A DNA stretch of 47,351 bases, taken from the NCBI GenBank assembly GCA_003194525.1, contig NBIV01000400.1, positions 1 through 47,351 of the forward strand, read 5' to 3'. The DNA is from Gracilariopsis chorda (Eukaryota; Rhodophyta; Florideophyceae; Gracilariales; Gracilariaceae). Each line of letters opens with the position of its first letter. The first letter of the stretch is position 1. Below, piece after piece: positions 11,160 through 21,299 of this stretch. Under the pieces are notes generated by a model, which did not search any database, was not told the DNA's origin, and saw only the letters and a program-made list of their open reading frames with translations. The translations under genes were made by a program, and so were the position numbers.

Positions 11160-14100
11160 TTACTGATGTGTTGTAGATTGTGGGGCGTAAGGCTTTGAAG
11201 TGGTGTCACGATAGAATCGGTTGATGTAGAAACGATGGAAACGCCAGTGAAGACGAGGAGTGAATGGCGGGGCGGGGTAGTTTTCTCGAATGACGTGGAC
11301 TGCACCTAGAATGGAGGTGGAAGGAATGAGGCCGAACCAAGGAGATACGTTTTCGTCGGTGGAAGGTTTGGAGATGGGAACTGGATCGGTGGTGTGTTCC
11401 CGCTCGTCACCAGATGACCACCGAAGGCAGACGCAGTTGAGGGTGATATCGACATTGTCGCGGGGTGGTACGAGTTCAAGGAATTGTACGAAAGCGAATT
11501 CCTTTGTAATGGGGGTGGAAGAGCTTGAAGAGGGGGAAGTTAGTTTGAAGCGAACTAGGGCAATGAGCTTGGAGACCCATACAGTGGGTATGGATGGAGA
11601 GGAGGAGTTGGTTTCTGCGACAAGGATATGGGAGAACTTTGGTCATCTGGAAGGTCTGAATGATGGAACGGCGAAGATGCACTGGAGGAGAGGGACGGAG
11701 GGTTCTTGGAGGACAAGTTCGTTTCGTTCTTGGTTGTAATTGTGTAGTGTTGGGATGTAACCACCGACGACGTATGCGGAGTTGACGAAGGTGAGACGAG
11801 TTTGACGGAGGTTGTTGGGTGAGGGATTTAGCTTGGGATATTCGATGGAAGGGGAGACGAAGGAATGAAGTGTGGTGGGAACTAGTTGTGAGATGATGGA
11901 GAGCGTGTCTGAAGAGAAGAGTTCTTGAAGAAATTTTGGACTTGCGTTGGGGGTGGATGCAAGGTACTTTGCGGCTGTGAAGTTGTCGTAGAAGGAAAAA
12001 TGTTTTCTGTCACGTACGAAGGAGGGTTTGCATGCTTGCGGTTGAGGTCGAGCATGGGAGGATAGGGAAGGGTCTGCGGAAAGTGAATTCCAGTCTTTGA
12101 GGAGATTGGAGCGGTCTATAGCATGGATGGTTTCTGTATGGGCGGTGGCTCTTCGCTTGGAAGTTTTGGAGTAATGTGATTTGAAGAGGACGTGGGCGTG
12201 CTCGAAGATGCCTGCGTAGTTGAAGTGGAGACCCCCGTATTGGCGTATGTCTTCGACGATGTGGTCGAGGAGATGGAACTTGAGGTTTCAGAGGTGGGAG
12301 GAGTGGTAGGGTCCGAGAATGGATGCGGCTGTGACTTTGAAGGATCTGATGTGTTTTACGAGAGATAGGAGGGAGGTGTCTGTCCATTTGGGGGAGGAGT
12401 TGTATCGCATAGCGGAGAGAAAGAGGTCTATGTACGTGGTGAAGACAGGAGTGATGGGGGAGGAGTCAGTTTCTTTGCGGCATCTGTCGAAGAAGGCGCC
12501 GATGACGGGGAAGACCATGTCGAGGGTGCGGTAATCCTTTGCTTCCAGCATTCCTCGTAAGCCTTCTGTGGTGAAGAAACCGTTGAGGGCTTGGGCGTTG
12601 TCGGTTGTGGAGAAGTCGATGTGGAGGCCAAATGTGGGGGAGTCCTTTTCGATGGCGGCGAGGATGGAGTTGGAGTGTTTGAGGATTGAGGTGCGGAGGG
12701 AATGGAAGGAACGTTTGGTGTTGTTGGGGCCGACTATGGTGAAGAGTGATTTGGAGCGGAGTCGTTCGATGGCTGTGGCTTTGATGAGCTTTGAGACGCC
12801 GAGGTGGAAGTTGTGAAGGGGTTCGAAGGCGAAGATGTTGTAAGAGGAGAGACGGGGAGTGATGTTGAAAATGGCGTAAGATTCGAAGAAAGAGGGATAC
12901 TTTGCGAGGGAGAGGGACTGGAGAGCTCTGGTTGCTTGTTTCTTTTTGGTGCGAGCGACTTTTGGCTTGCGGGCGAGCTGTGCTTCGTCGGACTGGCGAA
13001 GGAGAGCGGCGTGTTCTCTGTGTTTGTTTCGAGTCTGGGATTGTGTGCGGAAGTGGATGGGGTTTGTGTTGAGGGAGAGGTGTTCGCGGGGGACGGTACA
13101 TCTGGAGCAGGGGTGATGTGGTCGTGTTCCGTGCGAGATGGCGAGGATTTCCTTTGCCTCTGGGATGTCTGTGCAGTAGCTGGAGAGGATGGGGTGGCAG
13201 TGGCAGAGTAAACCGTGGGCGTCACGGAATGAGAAACCGAGGAGGGCGGGAGAGAGGAGTGGGTTGAGGATTGCAGAGATGGAACGCTGAATGAGGTCCA
13301 TTCTTGTTTCGCGTGGAATGCTAGAGGACGAATTTGGGATGAAGTCTGCGTGGTCGGGGGAGGAAGAGGGGGAGAAGGAGGTTGGGAGGTACCCGAGGAG
13401 GGTGAGGTTTTCGGAGCTACTCTTTCGGCGGAATGCGTCTGAGAAGTTGAGAAGGGTGATGTGAAAGGGATATGAGTTGATGGAGGAGCTCTTGAATGAG
13501 GTGGCGGACTTATCGGAGTTTAACTGGACGAGACCGACGAAAGAATCCATACCGGTTGTTTCGGGGGTGTGCCAGATGATGTCACTGGTGTGGCACTGCA
13601 TGATGGCTTGTTTGAAGGCAGGAACGGCTTTGTTTCCAAAGGCTGCCGCCATAGGATGGGCGAAGACGGGGGTGGAAGAGGAGGAAGGGGAAGATTGGGA
13701 GACAGGTTGGAAGAAGGTGTTGTTGAAGTGTGCGAGAGCGAGTTGTTGCTTCAGGACGTCTGTGGCGCGTTTATGGAAGAGGGTTGCGGAGAAGGAGTTG
13801 TGCTAGTCGGTGCGTGTGAGAGGTAGGACGCCGGTGGAGCTGATGCATTCCTTGAGGAGGTGTTCTTGGAGTGCGAGGCATTGCTTTCTGGAGGATATGG
13901 ATTTCTGACAGGATGACTTGGAGAAGTCTGGGTGGTCGAGAAGGGACATGAGTTCGTCGGCTTTGCGTATGCTGAAGGAGGAAGCGATGGAGGAGATGCA
14001 GAGGACGAGTTGGTCGAGATGGGGGTTGTTGAGGAGAGGGGAGGGGGATTGGGACGAGGTATGAGGAGGTGGGTTTGAGGAGGAGACTGAACAGAGGGCG

Positions 14101-14407
14101 TGACTTGCCATGTGGTGTGCGTCTTGTGTTTGGAGGGAAAGGGAGGCCTGTTGGATGTGATAGGATTCATCTGCGGCGAGGGGGACGTTGTCGGAGGGGC
14201 GGTGTGAAGGAGTGGGAGGAAGAATGGTGGAGAGGTTTGGAACGGATTTTCGTCACTTGGTCCTTGGAGGGAACTGGACGGGAGCGTTGGCAGAGGGGGA
14301 AGGGCGTTTGTCGGGGTGAGTCGATGAGGGCTCCTGCGTTGGTGGCTCTGGAAAGAGAACGCGGTGCGGCCATAGAAGGTGCAACGGGGATGGCAGCAGA
14401 GTATCAT
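11160..14407 (-). pseudogene. Plavaka/KDZ-type DDE transposase
   Basis: A possible C2H2 finger (C-x3-C-x12-H-x5-H, from CHPRCTFYGRTAF) opens the protein near 14400. A frame change near 14300 leads into a single frame that runs to TAA at 11160-11162, broken only by TAG 13803, TGA 12288 and TGA 11643. Plavaka/KDZ landmarks occur in order: LVQLNSDKSATS then YPFHITLLNFS (first acidic residue, about 13500), HPCSRCTVPREHL (conserved CxxC, about 13110), FEPLHNFHLGVSK (about 12820), RGMLEAKDYRTLD, KFHLLDHIVEDIRQYGG then IFEHAHVLFKSHYSKTS (last catalytic Glu, about 12200), and a C-terminal LGAVHVIRENY. This would be the cut-and-paste enzyme of a CACTA-like DNA transposon. Three stops imply this copy is inactive unless they are spliced or read through. 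Confidence 0.75.
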
Positions 14408-14617
14408 GGCGGGGGAAGGAGAACGGAGAACGGGATGCTTGGAAACAGAGAAGGGAGGGTGGTGGCGGAGTGGGATATCGGGGAGTGTAGTATTATGGCG
14501 CACATAGATGAGGTGGTGCACGTGATGCAGAGCGTCTTTTCGTAGGGCGTGGGGTAGAGCATACGATGCAGGGAGCATGTCGGGCAACGGGTGATAGAAA
14601 GCCAAAGCTATTTGGTT

Positions 14618-14883
14618 ATGTAAATGCTATGTATCTATTCTATCTATTCTACCTATTCTATTTTGCTATTTGAAGGGGCACTCGCTCAGGACCAGTAAGA
14701 TTTGGATTCCACGTGCACCTGAGAGGGTAGGTATTAGTGGAGTCTGGCGCTAGTTTTACCTCCAAAGAAACTGAGAAATGTCTAGTATACTGCTAGTCTT
14801 TTGTCCCAAGCAAACTAGCTCTGTGCTATGTATGGAATTATTTTGAGAAAATTGATTCATTCAAAATTGGGTTTGAAGAGTCG
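14618..14883. other. Junction spacer with a short TATCTATTC tandem tract
   Basis: A degenerate tandem of tatctattc-like units (about 14631-14662) is followed by non-coding sequence up to the integrase end of the gypsy element. No long terminal repeat matching the other end of the retrotransposon could be recognised. Confidence 0.5.
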
Positions 14884-15914
14884 TTATTCGTTCATTTTAC
14901 TTCTTTGCCTTTTGAATGCCAAACTAGCATAACGAGAACACCGACGATAGTCCCCTGGGGAAAACTGGGGGACAAACCAGGTGGCCTTACCAAAGTCTGC
15001 TTTGTAGCGCTTCTGCATTTTGTCCAAATGGGTCTGGACGGCCCTCAGGATAGAATCGATTCGCTTACGCGAATACCTTTTGGCCTGAGATAGCGTCATT
15101 TCACCAGTAACGTCCTGAGGGATGCGTGTATTCTGTGAGACGACTATTTAGAGCGGAGGTGCCCGGACCAGGGTAGGATCAAAGAGTGTCGTACCCGTGG
15201 ACCGATGGACTTGATATTGTAGGCATTGAACAAAGCTTGGACGTAATCGTCCCAGTCCAACTGGTGTTCAGCCACATAGTGGCTCAACCTAGAGGCTAGC
15301 GCCCTATTAAAACGCTCAGCTTGTCCATTGGTCTGTGGGTGGTAGGCGGTGGTCAGGAGGTGTTTTAGACCTAAGGCTGAGCACACATGTTCGAAGAACT
15401 TGGAGACAAATTGTGGGCCATTGTCGGTCAACAGATATAAAGGCAGACCATCGGGATATATTCCGTGGACCAGAAATGGCAACATCAGTTGCCGTGGTGG
15501 ACCGTAGGAGACTAGCACGCGTCATCTTGGAAAACCTGTCGGTAATAACCAGGATGAAAGAGTGCCCATGGTTGATCTAAGGAATGGTCCTAGGATGTCC
15601 ATAGCGACGAATTCCAAAGATCCTGTCGCAGGGAGTAGCTTAAGCTTCCCCTGGTGCAGCGCTTTTGTCCCCCGAATTTTAGCGCATGCTTTGCATCTCC
15701 GTGCGGTTTCCATTATATAGTTGGCCATGAGGGGCCAATAAAAGAATCTCCCTAGGGTCTGATACATTCTCGTCCCGCCTGGGTGGCCAGACAACCGAGG
15801 GCAATGAGCCAGATATAGAAGCCTTGCCTGAAGGCCCTTTGGAAAGACGCGCTGTATTGCCCCATCAAGTGGAGAGCGGCGACACAATATTCCGTGACGG
15901 TCATACTCAAACAA
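14884..15914 (-). pseudogene. pol: Integrase part of pol
   Basis: A zinc-binding HHCC module (HCPRLSGHPGGTRMYQT then RRCKACAKI; about 15830-15680) is followed by FVAMDILGPF (first catalytic Asp, about 15600). After a frame change near 15530 come LLTDNGPQFVSKFF (second Asp, about 15430) and HPQTNGQAERFNRAL (catalytic Glu, about 15310). The C-terminal segment (15099-14884) has KRYSRKRIDSILRAVQTHLD then ADFGKATWFV, an integrase tail without a recognisable chromodomain. Confidence 0.85.
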
Positions 15915-15983
15915 AGACCCAGGGGTCCCTACTTCATCAGCCTACCGGACACACTGTTCATCACCCTTCTGGGCCGCGAGAAA

Positions 15984-16698
15984 TTACTCGAGGCATATGT
16001 GTGTGAGGTCTCCTATTTCCGCTTTGGCCACGTGGACTTCCAAGGATGGGTCCTCCGAGTCAATAGTGCAAAACATTACTTTAGGTTCTTCTTCATTTCC
16101 TTGGCTAGTGGTAACTTCTCCTACCAGGTCACCCATTTCCGGATCATCGTCCGCATCCTTTGGACCTTCCCATATGGTGGGAATCTCATCATCCAATGGG
16201 TTTTGATCCGTGCCATTGGTCAGGAAACGAAATAACGCATCGGCGGCTTGGTGAGTTACGCCCAACCTATAGGCAACCTCGTAATCACATTTGGCCAACC
16301 AGAGTCTCCAGCGGGCCAAACGGGATGACGCATTGGTCATATTCAAAAGCCATCGGAGGGCATTATGGTCTGTCCTAACGGTAAATCGAGCACCCTCCAG
16401 GTAAGACCGCAGGTGTAGAACTGACCAGACAATGGCCAAGCATTCTAGTTCGGACGTGCTGTAGTCCCTTTCTGCCTTCGTTGACGAACGGCTCCAGTAT
16501 CCAATCGGTCGATAACCCTTCGAAGAATCCTGCTCTTGGAGCAGTGCGAATCCAACCTGGGTTGCTGAGACAACCGTATCGAGGATGTACGGTTTTTTTA
16601 CCCTGGGCAATCCCAAGATTGAGGGGTTTACCAAATGGTCCTTCGAACTGCTCGTCCGGTAGGTCATCAAATTCCGAAGGGGTCCCTTTCTTGAGCAT
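15984..16698 (-). pseudogene. pol: RNase H and connection part of pol
   Basis: The stretch contains YRPIGYWSRSSTKAERDYST, the conserved E of SELECLAIVWSV, and FTVRTDHNALRWLL, followed by WLAKCDYEVAYRLG then HQAADALFR, the standard RNase H order in Ty3/gypsy. The first ~40 residues of the domain lie in a shifted frame (16698-16375). It is followed by an acidic linker to the integrase. Confidence 0.85.
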
Positions 16699-16699
16699 C

Positions 16700-18406
16700 T
16701 TGTTCAGCGGAGGCGCAATCTTCGCGAACCCCGGGACGAACCTTCGGTAAACATTTCATAGACCTAAAAATGATCGCACTTCCGTGTGGGTCCTTGGGGG
16801 TTTCGCATCCCTAATGGCCTTCGTAGTAGTTTTTGCACCTTGGAGCTTACCAGGTAAGACCACATGGCCACGATTATCCACAGAGGGCTGGAAGAAAAAA
16901 CATTCTCTCAGCTTTAGAGTGACACCGGCCTGCTGGAGTAACCTTAGGACAGCCTTAAGATGAGTGAAATGTTCACCAACGGACCTCTAAAAGATGATTA
17001 CGTCATCCAAGTAGACGAGGGCAAACTTCCATTTGACGCTGGATAGTATGATATCCATTGCCAGCTGAAAGGTCGCTGGTGCGTTCATCAGTCCGAAGGG
17101 CATCCACGTGAATCGGAACAGTCCCTTGTGGGTCGTAAAGGTAGTCAAGACCTTAGCCTTGTCGTCCATTGGTACTTGTCAGTAGCCGAACTTTGCGTCC
17201 AACGTGGTAAAAACTTGCGCCTCCCGCAGGGATTAAAGACAGTTATCCATCCTCGGAATAGGATAGGTGTCCCGTTTAATCAAAGCATTGAGCTTACGGT
17301 AATCAATTCAAAACCATACGGTACTATCTTTCTTGGCAACAAGAACAAAAGGGCTTGCTCATTCGGCCTCATTGGGTGGGCACGTTCAATTACTCCGGCT
17401 GTCCGCATCTTCTCCATTTCTTTCGCTACTATTTATCTTCCTTTCAGGCCTGTCCTATAAGGGTGCTGGTACTGTGGCGTGGCTTTCTCTTTAAGGTCGA
17501 TGCAGTGTTTCGTCGCATATATCTGTCCCAGTTCGCCACTCCACATACCGGCAAAGTCCTTCAGGAGGTCAATGACCTGTTTCCTATAGGGCTCAAAACC
17601 TTCACCGATGATAACTTCGTTCTCACAAATGGCCACTTGTTCGCTGCTCGACGGCAGGTTTCCGAGCTGAACCTCCATCATGGCCACTGAAGCAGGTAGG
17701 GTAATGCCAACTACCCTACCTTTGGGCAGCCTGGTGGGTGTATCGCGGACATTGCTCATCGTAACCGCGAATGGCCTGTTGGTTACAACATTCTTCACTC
17801 CAATGGCTATTAACGATAAATGCTTCATGACCACCTTGGGGTGATTCTGCAAAGACATAAGACCTGAGAATTTGCACACTGCAGCGGCCGCCGCCTAGGT
17901 TATTGGCAATATTACTATCGCCTTGGGCAAGCGTACCTTATTGGAAACCGTCCGCTTGAGAAACCTCGGTCTTGAGGGGGTGGCTTCGGGTCCGGGGCGT
18001 GCTCCAACAATTTCCAATGGAGGTCCTCAATGTAATGCAACTTTCCTTAGGCCAGGATAGATAGATTTTACATATTTTTCCAATAACACTCGCCCCTAGG
18101 ATACCCTTCCCCCCCAGGTTGGAGATACAAGAAATCAAGTCCTGACCTTCAGGTGACCCAATTGGATGTAAAGCGGGATGACTCTGAGGATATCCACTGG
18201 CCGGTGCGACGCGTCCGTCACCCTTGGCAACTTTCTTTCCTGTAGCATCCTCTCCCAGCCCAACGGTAAGACCTTAGGATGTACCAGGTTTGGACCTGCA
18301 CCCATGTCCAACACGGCAGTGAAACTCCGCGTGGTGTTCGTTTGCAGTCCAAGGGTCCCATGTACTTTATAATTCTCCTTCCGTAGGACACATACTGCGT
18401 CCTCAA
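16700..18406 (-). pseudogene. pol: Protease and reverse transcriptase part of pol
   Basis: An aspartic protease core (VLDMGAGPNLVHPKVL, about 18330-18270) keeps the D-x-GA signature. The RT follows: the N-terminal lead (17879-17433), a segment equivalent to the palm entry (YRKLNALIKRDTYPIPRMD, about 17290), FRFTWMPFGLMNAPATFQ and the catalytic YLDD (about 17010), then a thumb and connection segment ending RSFLGL then NVYRRFVPGFAKIAPPL. Several stops interrupt the RT, including those before IVAKEMEK and after DDVIIF. The copy is inactive. Confidence 0.8.
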
Positions 18407-18525
18407 GTTCTTCCCACTGGTCTACGGCGTACGAATGACTGGAGTTCCGATAGATTCCATCCTTCGGTTCTAACTTCTTCTTCTCCTCTCGGGTCTCCCG
18501 ATCCGGCGTACTGAGGCAATTGGTG

Positions 18526-20643
18526 TTAGAGGAACTGCACGCCTCTTTGCGTTCCTCCGGTCGTTTTCCTTTGGCTCGAGTGCCACGGGATGGTTCTGCA
18601 GGTCAGGGTGCTCGACTGCATCGGCAGGCTCGTCCAGCATATTGACCTGAGGTTGCTGCGCGGGGGTTGTAAGGGTGTTACGTACTTTGAAATCCCCGGA
18701 GTCTCTGTGGTTCTCTGGCTAATTGGACTTCGGTAAAAGCCTTTCGCGCGGCGCACCTGAAAGTTCTCCTTTCTACGGGCCATGACGGACTTAGGGATGT
18801 CCCTAGGCATAAATATGACCCAGTCACATGGACGGGCCATGGACAGGCAAATGAAACACGGCTGATTGGACTTCGTAAAAACATCCATGTGCGGGGCCAC
18901 TGGAAAGAATTTAGGAGTAGCCGGAGCAGATTTTGTGGTCATCTCTGAGGTCAGAACCGATGGTATACCAGACGGGGCCGAAGAGAAGCTCACTACGAGT
19001 GCGTATGCAGTTTTAGAGTGTCCATAGGCTGAGTCCGTATTGGTCTGCGACTCGACCAGATGGGCGCTTCCTCCCTTCGTCAAGGGTCTGGCGCATCCCG
19101 TGGTATCCACATCACCCGCATGGCGGGAGGTCGCATAGGTCTTCGAGTATCCTTCGGCGAACGTCCCCAGCTGACGAAGCGAAAGATCCGGATGGGCGGT
19201 GTAGTGATTACGAACGTGGGTTCGTATGGCTGGTAACAGGCGTGCGATAAAGTATCGCTTCAGACGACCTTCGAAAAAAAACGTTTCCACATCGGCGGGC
19301 ACGTGTCCAAAGTTGGTCAGCAAAGTCCGTTTCGGTCACATTGGAACCTTGATTGTATCGAATGACGTCCTGATAGGCATTCATTATGTGGTCATCGGAG
19401 GCATAGGTCTCCAATAAATAATTAACGACGTAAGGGTAGGTTCTTAGGAGCTCCCTGTCGCGGGCATCCAAAGGATTGGCAGAGCAAGATATCTTGGCAA
19501 CGACATGATCTTTTGCTTGAACACTGTGGAAGAACTGAAATAGATACATTGCAGCTCCTTCATGGATACCGTTCTGGTCACAGGTCATTTGGAACGAGCT
19601 CAAGAACCTGAGGACTGTAATGGGATCCTTCCCAGAAAACTTGGCCCTGATGGTCACTTGCATCCTCTTGGCCCACCGATCAATATTCTTGGAGACCGAT
19701 GAGGTGTACCGCTTGGACTGGTCGAACAGGCGGTACGTGTCCACGTCAAAGACCTTCTGGAAAAGGCCATTAGTCGTGGCCAATGGTCTGAGGCGCCGAA
19801 CGTCTGCCTCATCTGCATCGGTATCGGAGGTGCTGGGGGAGACCGAATGGTTGTCATCACTGGAGTCCGAATGGTCTTCATCACTAGAGTCCAATTGGTC
19901 TCTCTTCCGATGGCTCGACCTCTTTGACCTTCGGTTTCTCTTCTTTTTCCTCTGGTATTCGGCACTTCCATAGTCCCTCGGGACAGGCTCTTCACTGACC
20001 CCATGGTATTCCGCGGCATGCAGAATGCCGTATTGACCAATGGGCTCATCTCCCGCGTGGTCTCTCTACCTTTGTGGTCTCCCTACCCCAGGCGGTGGAT
20101 GGTCCAATGGTCGTTCCTGATGGTTTCCCAGGTGACGGGCTAATTCTGTAGCTGCGTCTTGGGGTCCGGTCGGGTCTGACCGATGGAAAACCGACGGTCT
20201 ACTTTGAGAAACAGCTCGAAAGCTCTCAAAATGGCCTACGCGGGGCGTGATTCCCCCTGGATGGTCGTGGCGATTACCTCCACTATGACATCCGAGTGAA
20301 CGACCTGAGGAATGAGTCTCTCAGCCAACATGGAGAGGAGGTCGAGAAGTGCCCTATACAACTGGTCACTCAGGAATTGCTCCACTTGGTCTTCACACCA
20401 AGAAAGGAGTTGCGGCCATAGGAGAGCGGCAACCTCGTCCACTATATGGGCATTGGGGGCGAGTGCGGCTGGGTCCTGAGGCTGTAGTGCAATATTCCTA
20501 TGGTCTACCTGCTGGTTCAACTGTTCGACCCTCTCGCGAAGGCGAGCGACCACTGGCGAATCCTGGATGAGTCGTTCGGGGTTGTCCACTGGGTCAATCG
20601 TACGTCCACTGGAACGGCTGCGCGTGCTCCTGTGGTCACTCAC
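18526..20643 (-). pseudogene. gag: Gag polyprotein, frameshifted
   Basis: The N-terminal segment (20643-20236) starts MSDHRSTRSRSSG and has a helical region rich in Leu and Glu. A serine- and aspartate-rich linker follows (about 19900), then a capsid-like helical domain (19800-19250) with WAKRMQVTIRAKFSGKDPI and a tail of RYFIARLLPAIRTHVRNHY, typical of gypsy retrotransposon gag. A frame change at about 19300 separates the two halves. A cysteine-containing segment (CFICLSMARPCDW, about 18850) may be a degenerate zinc-knuckle region, but the CCHC pattern is incomplete. Gag would assemble the virus-like particle and package the RNA. Confidence 0.6.
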
Positions 20644-20859
20644 ACTCTCCTATCGGGCGGGTACCGGTGAAGGAGTGTCCGAAGCCGCCACGGCGGCTGC
20701 TGGGGTTACTTATTGGGCGTCTGTTGTGGGGTTGGGGTGTTGGTTATTCATGAGGTCACGGTTGCTTTCAGGTCAGAAACGGCGACAAGTAGTCCAATGG
20801 TAGAAGTCCTATTCGATTTCCTTCGCTTTTACGATTCCAAACGGCTGTCCTTGTAGGCT

Positions 20860-21240
20860 TCTAGGTCGGGAGACCAGATGTAGTAGAATAATAGTCTAAA
20901 AGCCAATTGGGAGGTAGTACCTACTAGGGATAGCGGCGGCAGAGTCCCAGTCACTAGGATGACAGTCCACTGGGGTCTAGTTGTGTCGTGGGCACCTTCT
21001 GACATGCGGGCGCAATGTGCGCACGTTATCTGAGGTCCCTAAACGTCGGGCGCACTCGTAAAAATGGCTTGAAAGCCTGTATCTGCTGGAAGCTTGAGGG
21101 CGACTAGAGGATGGAGGTTGTGCTTGCCTTTACTTCTCAGTGGGCTGCTGCACTCGAGCCAACTAATGTTTTCGGCGAGACGCTCTAGACCACCGGTAAC
21201 TATTACTAAATAATTAAACAAAATACTACATTATTCTACA
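20860..21240. repeat. Diverged direct repeat R1, left copy
   Basis: This stretch aligns by eye with 24890-25262 in the same orientation. Shared blocks include gtagtagaata, ccaattggg/ccaactggg followed by a broken tagtac/tagtaat motif, tgcttgcctttact, ctcgagccaact/cttgagccaact, and aattaaacaaaat. It flanks the upstream side of the gypsy gag and the truncated start of the plus-strand Helitron. It could be the 5' LTR of the gypsy element or a related solo LTR. Confidence 0.6.
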
Positions 21241-21299
21241 GTGCACTGTACTGCAGTGCCAGGGCCACCGGAGGTCACCCTTCAGATCACAATTATCTC

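Larger units (their letters stand above)
14884..20643 (-). mobile_element. Decayed Ty3/gypsy retrotransposon
   Basis: The domains read on the minus strand in the order gag, protease, reverse transcriptase, RNase H, integrase, which defines the Ty3/gypsy (Metaviridae) class. Multiple frame changes and stops show it is inactive. A clear LTR pair was not found: the upstream flank (20860-21240) has a diverged copy elsewhere (24890-25262), but nothing alignable was seen at 14.64-14.88 kb. Confidence 0.9.

Noticed and set aside
2117..12290. TGA read as an amino acid (genetic-code change or selenocysteine)
   Set aside because: The intact Helitron B and Harbinger frames contain no internal TGA, and frameshifts and TAA/TAG stops also occur in the affected genes; decay is simpler.
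12804..13211. Glycine/valine/glutamate-rich plus-strand frame
   Set aside because: It is the complement of the transposase frame, and its composition follows from the pyrimidine-rich antisense strand.
14618..14883. Possible 3' LTR of the gypsy element
   Set aside because: Only very short matches to 20860-21240; no colinear alignment could be made by eye.
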